Source: UBA1723 sp018066165
GTDB taxonomy: Bacteria > Bacteroidota > Bacteroidia > Bacteroidales > Paludibacteraceae
Direction of reading: 5' to 3'
DNA: 7,130 nucleotides
NCBI GenBank assembly: GCA_018066165.1
Contig: JAGHRX010000048.1
Span: 1 to 7,130 of the forward strand
Positions 1-4,533 of the stretch are shown one piece after another. Position 1 is the stretch's first letter, and each line of letters begins with the position of its first letter. Under the pieces are notes generated by a model. It ran no database searches. It was not told where the DNA came from and was given only the letters and a program-made list of their open reading frames with translations. Position numbers and translations under genes: made by a program.

Positions 1-165
1 ACAATATGGCTTTCAAATTACTTATGATTCTTTACACAAAAAACAAATTGCCTAATATTAAGATATTAAAGTAGAAAATTCGAAATTATGCTACATAAAT
101 TAAAATATATCATCCAACCGAACCTGGTGCACTGAACGATGTCGTGGCATCGGCTTGTCTCGACA

Positions 166-200
166 ATTATGCATTATGCATTACGCATTATGAATTAATT
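166..200. repeat. Tandem heptanucleotide repeat, consensus ATTATGC
   Basis: Five consecutive seven-base units are visible: ATTATGC, ATTATGC, ATTACGC, ATTATGA and ATTAATT. The first two are perfect and the later ones decay. The array ends three bases before the candidate -7 element at 204-211, so it covers the place where the -33 contact of that promoter would lie. Change in unit number would alter promoter geometry. Short A/T-rich repeats of this kind are common between genes in Bacteroidota, so it may have no function. Confidence 0.8.
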
Positions 201-203
201 GAG

Positions 204-211
204 TATCTTTG
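204..211 (+). promoter_or_regulatory. Candidate Bacteroidota -7 promoter element for the oxidoreductase gene
   Basis: TATCTTTG matches the Bacteroidota housekeeping sigma consensus TAnnTTTG. Transcription would start near base 218 and leave a leader of about 35 bases before the ATG at 252. No good TTG-type -33 element lies 17-23 bases upstream, because that space is filled by the ATTATGC repeats. The promoter may therefore be weak or need an activator. Confidence 0.5.
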
Positions 212-251
212 CGACGTCGGAAGATGATTGATATGAATTAAATTGCATACA

Positions 252-1805
252 ATGAAGAAGGTTTGCATAATCGGAGCTGGTGTTGCCGGAATGTCGTGTG
301 GAATCCATTTGCAGAAAAATGGTTTCCAGACTGTCATATATGAAGGTGGCATGACTCCCGGTGGATTATGCACAGGGTGGAGCAGAGGCGGCTACTCTTT
401 CAACGGTTGTATGCATTGGCTGTTGGGCGCTGAGAAAGGCAGCTCGTTCCATACAATGTGGAATGAAATTGTTGATTTATCACAGATTAAATTTGTCGAA
501 CATAAAGAAAGGGTCCAGTTTGAGGTCAAACCTCTCGTAGAGACGCATGGACGTGCGTCTAACAATGTTATTACCGACAAATATGGTTCCAACATTTTCC
601 ATTTCTATAATAAAACCGATGATTTTGAAGAATATCTTTTAGATATCGCTCCTGAGGATGCTCCGCTGATTAAGAAGTGGATGGCATGTGTCAGAGGCTT
701 GAATAAGTTTCAGGAGATTCTTCCTCCTGTTCTTGCCGACGACGCGAGTGTGTGGCAGAAAATCAAGTTTTGGGGCATTAAGATGACAGTCCGTATGCAC
801 CAGTTTGGCTTCCACTATCTCAGATATCGTTTCGCTGGCATTATGCAAGGCACGACTCATACGTTTGCTGAAAAATTCAAGAATCCATTTTTGCGTGAGG
901 CAATCAAGAATCTCTACGAGAAAGAGATGTCGATGTATCTGCTATGCTTTGTGCAGAGTTACGCTGATTTAGGTGTGGCTAAATACCCTAAAGGTGGATC
1001 GGAAGCGTTTGCTAAGGTTTTGGCAGACAGCTATTTGAAGTCGGGAGGCGTAATTAAATATAATTCCCCAGTCGAGAAGATTATTGTAGACGACGGTGCT
1101 CATAGGGCTAAAGGTGTTCAGCTGAAGAGTGGAGAGATCATCGACGCAGACTACGTGGTGTCTGCCGCCGACTGGCATTGGACGATGTTTGATGCACTCG
1201 GTGAGAAATATATCCCGTCGTCTCAATTAAAATATAAGGATGTTGCGAAGAGCGACGTCTTCTATTCTTATTGCATTCTATATTTGGGAGTGAAAGACGG
1301 AATGAAAGAGCATCCGCATTTCCTTCGTTTCTACACTGATCCATATTCGTTGCCAGACGGCACTCAATTCGACAAAATGGAAGTCCATCTCTACAATTAT
1401 GATGAGACTTTGGCTGGCGACGACAGATGCACCATCGCTGTCTACTTCCAGACGCAAAACGGTGATTATTGGATAGATAAGCGAGTTAACGACAGAAGTG
1501 GCTATGAAGCGATCAAGAAGGAATTCACAGCGTTGGCCATTCAAAAACTGTTGGAGCATTTCGGAAATGATTTCGTGGATAAGATTGAAGTCGCAGACCT
1601 CACAACTCCTGCGACATATTATCGCTACACTCATAATCTTTATGGCTCATCACAGGGTTGGATGCCGACGATTGGCCGACGCAGTTTTGGCAATCTGAAA
1701 GGTATTTCCAACGTCTTCCTATGCGGACATTGGACAGTATCTGGAGGTGGTTTGCCAATCGCGTTGAAGAGCGGAAGAGACGTGGCGAAGAAAATAATAA
1801 AATAG
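252..1805 (+). CDS. FAD-dependent oxidoreductase, phytoene desaturase/carotenoid isomerase (CrtI-like) superfamily
   Basis: The predicted protein has 517 residues and is probably a soluble or membrane-associated flavoprotein. Residues 1-31 form a Rossmann dinucleotide-binding unit with GAGVAG at 8-13 and an acidic residue at 31 ending the second strand (VIYE), which would bind the FAD ribose. TPGGLCTGW at 35-43 matches the second FAD-contacting motif of the CrtI/retinol saturase superfamily. The C-terminal stretch 487-517 contains CGHWTVSGGGLPIALKSGR, the superfamily's closing FAD motif, so the protein looks full length. The family includes phytoene desaturases, carotenoid cis-trans isomerases and all-trans-retinol 13,14-reductase-like enzymes; the substrate cannot be read from sequence. 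A TTG at 243 is in frame, but the ATG at 252 is preferred because MKKVCIIGAG places the first beta strand at the N terminus as usual. No other carotenoid gene is visible. The next gene is menE-like, 105 bases away across a hairpin repeat pair. Confidence 0.85.
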   Translation: MKKVCIIGAGVAGMSCGIHLQKNGFQTVIYEGGMTPGGLCTGWSRGGYSFNGCMHWLLGAEKGSSFHTMWNEIVDLSQIKFVEHKERVQFEVKPLVETHGRASNNVITDKYGSNIFHFYNKTDDFEEYLLDIAPEDAPLIKKWMACVRGLNKFQEILPPVLADDASVWQKIKFWGIKMTVRMHQFGFHYLRYRFAGIMQGTTHTFAEKFKNPFLREAIKNLYEKEMSMYLLCFVQSYADLGVAKYPKGGSEAFAKVLADSYLKSGGVIKYNSPVEKIIVDDGAHRAKGVQLKSGEIIDADYVVSAADWHWTMFDALGEKYIPSSQLKYKDVAKSDVFYSYCILYLGVKDGMKEHPHFLRFYTDPYSLPDGTQFDKMEVHLYNYDETLAGDDRCTIAVYFQTQNGDYWIDKRVNDRSGYEAIKKEFTALAIQKLLEHFGNDFVDKIEVADLTTPATYYRYTHNLYGSSQGWMPTIGRRSFGNLKGISNVFLCGHWTVSGGGLPIALKSGRDVAKKIIK

Positions 1806-1825
1806 AATTAACCACAGAGACACTT

Positions 1826-1851
1826 GTAGGGGCAGGTTTCAAACCTGCCCG
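1826..1851 (+). repeat. REP-like hairpin element, copy 1 (GTAG plus palindrome)
   Basis: GTAG at 1826-1829 is followed by a perfect palindrome. The left arm GGGCAGGTTT is at 1830-1839, the single centre base is C at 1840, and the right arm AAACCTGCCC is at 1841-1850. The layout matches bacterial REP elements, in which a conserved GTAG-type tetranucleotide lies 5' of a hairpin recognised by RAYT transposases. It lies between the oxidoreductase stop and the menE start. No U-run follows, so it is not an intrinsic terminator; it could still stall 3' exonucleases or pause RNA polymerase. Confidence 0.85.
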
Positions 1852-1865
1852 ATATGATAACAATG

Positions 1866-1893
1866 CGGGTGGGTTTGAAACCCACCCCTACGG
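1866..1893 (-). repeat. REP-like hairpin element, copy 2 (inverted relative to copy 1)
   Basis: Arms GGGTGGGTTT (1867-1876) and AAACCCACCC (1878-1887) flank a single G at 1877, and CTAC at 1888-1891 is the tetranucleotide read on the other strand. By direct comparison, the 28 bases here are the exact reverse complement of the copy at 5853-5880. Copies 1 and 2 face each other about 15 bases apart, the layout of a REPIN or BIME doublet. Upstream ATGs at 1854 and 1863 are in frame with menE and would translate this repeat into RVGLKPTPT, which can mislead start-codon calling. Confidence 0.87.
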
Positions 1894-1910
1894 ACATAGA
1901 TATTTTATTG

Positions 1911-2951
1911 ATGAATACAATCACAATTGACAACAAAACATACATTCGTGAGAATCTAAACGAAATCGAGAATCAAAACGTCAGAGATTTTCTGATCGAA
2001 TGGTTCTCGGATTCTCCGACCGTCAATCTCCATACATCAGGCTCAACAGGTGTGCCCAAACTGATTGTGGCTGAGAAATCGCGTATGGTAGCGAGTGCCA
2101 AGATGACGTTGGATTATCTTAAACTAAAACCCGGTGACACTGCATTGCTTTGTCTGTCAGTCAATTATATTGCTGGCAAGATGATGATCGTGCGAGCCAT
2201 TGTGGGCGGATTGAATCTGCTTATCGGTGATGTGTCGAGCAATCCATTGCAGAATGAGGAGCGACATATTGATTTCGCAGCGATGGTGCCATTGCAGGTT
2301 TATAATTCCTACAGAGATAAAAGCGGTAGGTTTTCAAAGATAGGCAAGATTATCATCGGTGGAGGTGCGATAGATAGGAGAGAGGAGGAAGTCTACAGTT
2401 CAGCACCTAATGAGATTTATGCCACATACGGAATGACGGAGACGTTATCCCATATTGCGATGCGTAGAATCAATGGAGTGAATCGTAGTGATTATTTTAC
2501 TCCGATGGAGAACGTTGAAGTTAACGTTAACGTTAACGTTGACCATAACGTCGGACCATTGGTTATTAAGGCTCCACACCTATGTGCTGAAACACTTTAC
2601 ACTAATGATAATGTGGAGATGAGGCCCGACCATACATTTAGAATACTTGGCAGAAAAGACAATGTCGTTTGTTCGGGAGGAATCAAACTGCAGATTGAGG
2701 AGATAGAGGCTAAATTATCCAATTATATCCATGCTGATTTTGCAGTATCGTCGAAACCAGATGAAAAACTTGGGGAGAAATTGGTTTTGGTGATAGAAGG
2801 AGAAGAAGGATCGTTAACGTTAAAGCCAGCGTCAACGTTATCTAAATACGAGATTCCTAAGGAAGTTTTTTATGTTCAGCATCTGCCACGCACTGAGAGT
2901 GGTAAGATAGCGAGGGCAAAGGTAAAGGAAATGCTGAATGCCAAATGCTGA
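1911..2951 (+). CDS. menE: o-Succinylbenzoate-CoA ligase (MenE-like), acyl-adenylate-forming enzyme
   Basis: The predicted cytoplasmic enzyme has 346 residues. MenE activates o-succinylbenzoate with ATP and joins it to CoA in menaquinone synthesis. All core adenylation motifs are present: the P-loop HTSGSTGVPK at 41-50, ATYGMTET at 171-178, the ribose-binding Asp in YTNDN near 230-234, ILGRKDN at 245-251, GGIKLQIEEIE at 256-266, and the C-terminal PRTESGK with the predicted catalytic Lys at 332. The N-terminal subdomain is shorter than in enzymes of about 450-500 residues, which fits the compact MenE type of Bacteroidales. I chose ATG 1911 because earlier in-frame ATGs read through the REP repeat. 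The menE call is from motif and overall resemblance; another small acyl-CoA ligase is possible. No other men gene is in view. A GTTAAC tandem repeat lies at 2520-2540, and the gene ends at a convergent terminator. Confidence 0.8.
   Translation: MNTITIDNKTYIRENLNEIENQNVRDFLIEWFSDSPTVNLHTSGSTGVPKLIVAEKSRMVASAKMTLDYLKLKPGDTALLCLSVNYIAGKMMIVRAIVGGLNLLIGDVSSNPLQNEERHIDFAAMVPLQVYNSYRDKSGRFSKIGKIIIGGGAIDRREEEVYSSAPNEIYATYGMTETLSHIAMRRINGVNRSDYFTPMENVEVNVNVNVDHNVGPLVIKAPHLCAETLYTNDNVEMRPDHTFRILGRKDNVVCSGGIKLQIEEIEAKLSNYIHADFAVSSKPDEKLGEKLVLVIEGEEGSLTLKPASTLSKYEIPKEVFYVQHLPRTESGKIARAKVKEMLNAKC
2520..2540. repeat. GTTAAC hexanucleotide tandem repeat inside menE
   Basis: Three GTTAAC units and a trailing GTT are read in frame as alternating Val and Asn, giving VNVNVNV within residues 202-210. 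Flanking AACGTT at 2511-2516 and AACGTC at 2547-2552 look like decayed units. Because each unit is two codons, gain or loss would lengthen or shorten the protein without a frameshift. The stretch lies just before the LVIKAPHL strand of the adenylation fold, probably in a surface loop. Confidence 0.8.
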
Positions 2952-2953
2952 AT
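2929..2953. repeat. Direct repeat AAATGCTGAAT across the menE stop codon
   Basis: An exact 11-base unit occurs at 2929-2939 and again at 2943-2953, a period of 14 bases. The second copy contains the TGA stop of menE, so the last codons (MLNAKC) are made from the repeat. This looks like a short duplication that changed the extreme C terminus. Confidence 0.75.
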
Positions 2954-2965
2954 TCAGAGTGTAAA

Positions 2966-2993
2966 AAAGGCGGCTCACGAATGAGTCGCCTTT
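2966..2993. terminator. Bidirectional intrinsic terminator between menE and the NlpC/P60-like gene
   Basis: A 12-base stem (2966-2977 with 2982-2993) has one G-T position and closes on a four-base loop. The plus strand reads loop CGAA and continues into a T-rich run with one early A and G (TTTAGTTTTT). The minus strand reads loop TTCG and continues directly into a T-run. It lies 14 bases after the menE stop and 22 bases after the stop of the minus-strand gene, so it can end both convergent transcripts. Confidence 0.88.
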
Positions 2994-3015
2994 AGTTTTT
3001 AAGCTTTTTAACGAA

Positions 3016-3696
3016 TTACTTTGAGATTTCGTTATACTTCTGATCAGCCTTTTCTGCTTTAGCTGCTGCTTTAGCTGCATCCTTGTTAGCCTTGTCGATC
3101 TTCTCCTGAGCCTTCTGAGCTGCCTTTTCAGCGTCAGCCTTTGCCTTTTCTGCCTTTGCTGCTGCCTTAGCTGCGTCAGCTGCAGCCTTCTCCTGCTGCT
3201 CCTTAGCCTTAGCGATAGCCTTCTGCTCCTTCTCGTACTCCTTACGTAGAGTAGAGATCTCCTTATCAGAAGTGATGTGAGTACCACACTTGTAGCTTAG
3301 ACTCTGTGAGCTAGAGATCATCACCTGTCCGTTAACAACGTGAAGGAAGCTTAGAGACTTGTCATCACCGATCTTGTAAACGATACCTGCCTGTCCATCA
3401 TTGAAGAAGATAACATCTCCAACAGCTATTTTAGCCTGCTTCTTTACAGCGACACCTTCCTTTGCGATAGATGGTAGGTCAGCTGGCAACTCGTAACCAA
3501 CCTGAGAGAACGCGTACTGGATCAACTTACCGTTATCGAATTCAGCTGCTTCACCAGGTACAGTGTTAAGCTGTAAAGCAGTGTTAAGCATACCGTCGAT
3601 TGTCTGCTGTGGCGCCTTAGCAACCTTCTCCTTGTCTGCTGCGAATGACGACAATGCAATCATTGCCGACACAGCCATCATAAATAATTTCTTCAT
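3016..3696 (-). CDS. Exported NlpC/P60-like protein lacking catalytic residues, with Ala/Lys/Glu-rich coiled-coil tail
   Basis: The predicted protein has 226 residues. Residues 1-20 form a signal peptide (MKKLFMMAVSAMIALSSFAA) with no lipobox Cys, so a periplasmic location is likely. Residues 28-140 follow the NlpC/P60 peptidoglycan hydrolase pattern: FDNGKLIQYAF at 53-63 where active enzymes have FDCSG, GDVIFF at 93-98, QAGIVYKI at 102-109 where enzymes have HVGI, and FLHV at 117-120 where enzymes have FIHA. The catalytic Cys is thus Asn55 and the first catalytic His is Gln102, while His119 is kept. The only Cys, 137, is not at the active position. Residues 143-220 are charged and alanine-rich, predicted as a long coiled coil, with DAAKAAAKAEKA at both 174-185 and 206-217. 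A role as a binding or scaffold protein at the cell wall is inferred. I chose ATG 3696 for the signal peptide and promoter; a longer reading frame upstream would cross the promoter. Confidence 0.75.
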   Translation of the reverse strand: MKKLFMMAVSAMIALSSFAADKEKVAKAPQQTIDGMLNTALQLNTVPGEAAEFDNGKLIQYAFSQVGYELPADLPSIAKEGVAVKKQAKIAVGDVIFFNDGQAGIVYKIGDDKSLSFLHVVNGQVMISSSQSLSYKCGTHITSDKEISTLRKEYEKEQKAIAKAKEQQEKAAADAAKAAAKAEKAKADAEKAAQKAQEKIDKANKDAAKAAAKAEKADQKYNEISK

Positions 3697-3725
3697 TGTT
3701 AAACCCTTTATTTTGTTTGTGTCTG

Positions 3726-3757
3726 CAAAATTATCAAAAAACGGCGTAACAAACCAA
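3726..3757 (-). promoter_or_regulatory. Promoter of the NlpC/P60-like gene
   Basis: Read on the minus strand, TAATTTTG at 3733-3726 matches the Bacteroidota -7 consensus TAnnTTTG exactly. A TTG at 3757-3755 lies 21 bases upstream, within the spacing reported for the phylum. Transcription should start near 3719, giving a leader of about 23 bases before the ATG at 3696. The leader is A-rich and has no clear Shine-Dalgarno site. Confidence 0.72.
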
Positions 3758-3772
3758 TGAAATATGTGATTG

Positions 3773-3804
3773 TTGTGAAATTTTAACCTTTTTTCATAAT
3801 TTTG
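3773..3804 (+). promoter_or_regulatory. Promoter of the membrane protein-ATPase unit
   Basis: TTG at 3773-3775, a 21-base spacer and TAATTTTG at 3797-3804 reproduce the geometry of the divergent promoter on the other strand. Transcription should start near 3811, about 36 bases before the ATG at 3847. The two -33 regions are only 15 bases apart, so a single bound regulator could affect both promoters. Confidence 0.7.
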
Positions 3805-3846
3805 CATTGAATACGAAAAATGTAAAATTCGCAAAAGTTATTGATA

Positions 3847-4533
3847 ATGAACGAAAATTTGACAGAAGAAAAAGTCAACATAGAAAGAGATAATAATGTG
3901 TTGTTGAAACATCAGCAAATGATGCTTGGAATATTGTGTGGATTGTTGGCTCCACTTGCTCTTTTATTTGGATATTTCGGTGATAATCCGGACGAGTGGT
4001 GGTATTCGATTTCCGCTTCCTACTATTGCAACACGAAAATCTTGATGATTGGTCTTCTGTTTACCACTTTCGTTTACTTCATATCGTATCGTGGTTATAA
4101 GGATGATATTAGAGATAGAATTATAGCGACTGTTTCTGGAATCTCTGCTCTTGGTGTGATTGCTTTCCCTACAAACACATCTTTCGTCGATAATGATGAA
4201 TTGGTCGGGTTGCTTCACCTTCCTGTGACTACAAGTCATACGATTCATTGTGTGAGCGCTGCGGCTCTTTTCGTAAGTTTCGCAGTCATGATTTTGTTCC
4301 AATTCACACAGTCGAATGGAAATCCTACTCCGGAAAAGAAAAAAAGAAACCTTCTTTATAAGATTTGTGGATTGATTATCATCTTCTTTATGGCATTCCA
4401 GATGGTCACTGTGGCGTTCGACGATGTTTTCCCTAATTGGTGGACAATGGTCAACGAGGCTACAATGTTGACGGCTTTTGCTGTGGCTTGGCTTTGCAAG
4501 GCTGAATGTATCACTGCGTTGAATGACAAATAA
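3847..4533 (+). CDS. Six-helix integral membrane protein of unknown function
   Basis: The predicted inner-membrane protein has 228 residues and six hydrophobic segments near 24-44, 65-82, 92-109, 133-153, 171-191 and 200-218. It has no signal peptide, and the first 20 residues are charged. Conspicuous motifs are WWYSISASYY at 51-60, YFISYRGY at 77-84, ALGVIAFPT at 101-109 and SHTIH at 130-134. These resemble a widespread family of small hypothetical membrane proteins of the DUF998 or Frag1/DRAM type, recalled from memory and not verified. Buried His and Ser near segment ends could be a metal or active site, but this is speculative. I preferred ATG 3847 over the in-frame TTG at 3841. The stop overlaps the next gene by 11 bases, so the two are probably translated together, and the membrane protein may anchor or act as effector for the ATPase. 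Confidence 0.75.
   Translation: MNENLTEEKVNIERDNNVLLKHQQMMLGILCGLLAPLALLFGYFGDNPDEWWYSISASYYCNTKILMIGLLFTTFVYFISYRGYKDDIRDRIIATVSGISALGVIAFPTNTSFVDNDELVGLLHLPVTTSHTIHCVSAAALFVSFAVMILFQFTQSNGNPTPEKKKRNLLYKICGLIIIFFMAFQMVTVAFDDVFPNWWTMVNEATMLTAFAVAWLCKAECITALNDK

Larger units (their letters stand above)
1..251. other. A/T-rich intergenic leader upstream of the oxidoreductase gene
   Basis: No convincing coding region was found on either strand. The first 120 bases are A/T-rich and featureless by eye. Bases 137-152 hold a small inverted repeat (CGATG, six-base loop, CATCG) that is too short to call a regulatory RNA. Bases 166-200 hold a heptanucleotide tandem repeat, and 204-211 match the Bacteroidota -7 promoter motif; both are listed separately. 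Anything upstream of base 1 is unseen, so part of this stretch may be the 3' flank of another gene. Confidence 0.6.

Noticed and set aside
137..152. Regulatory hairpin or riboswitch in the leader
   Set aside because: A 5-bp stem with a six-base loop upstream of the predicted transcription start is expected by chance.
1278..1634. Antisense open frame inside the oxidoreductase gene
   Set aside because: No family resemblance or own promoter; the plus-strand gene explains the region with clear motifs at both ends.
1826..1893. Intrinsic terminator after the oxidoreductase gene
   Set aside because: Neither hairpin is followed by a T-run on the plus strand, and the same hairpin occurs inside a translated gene.
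1854..1910. Upstream in-frame ATG starts for menE
   Set aside because: They translate the REP hairpin into RVGLKPTPT, which is not part of the enzyme family; ATG 1911 gives the normal N terminus.
2838..3287. Minus-strand open frame rich in Arg, Leu and Gln
   Set aside because: It is an out-of-frame reading of the alanine/lysine-rich coiled-coil DNA and runs through the terminator into the end of menE; its low complexity mirrors the real gene.
3697..3834. N-terminal extension of the NlpC/P60-like gene
   Set aside because: It would include the promoter and bury the signal peptide 46 residues inside the protein.
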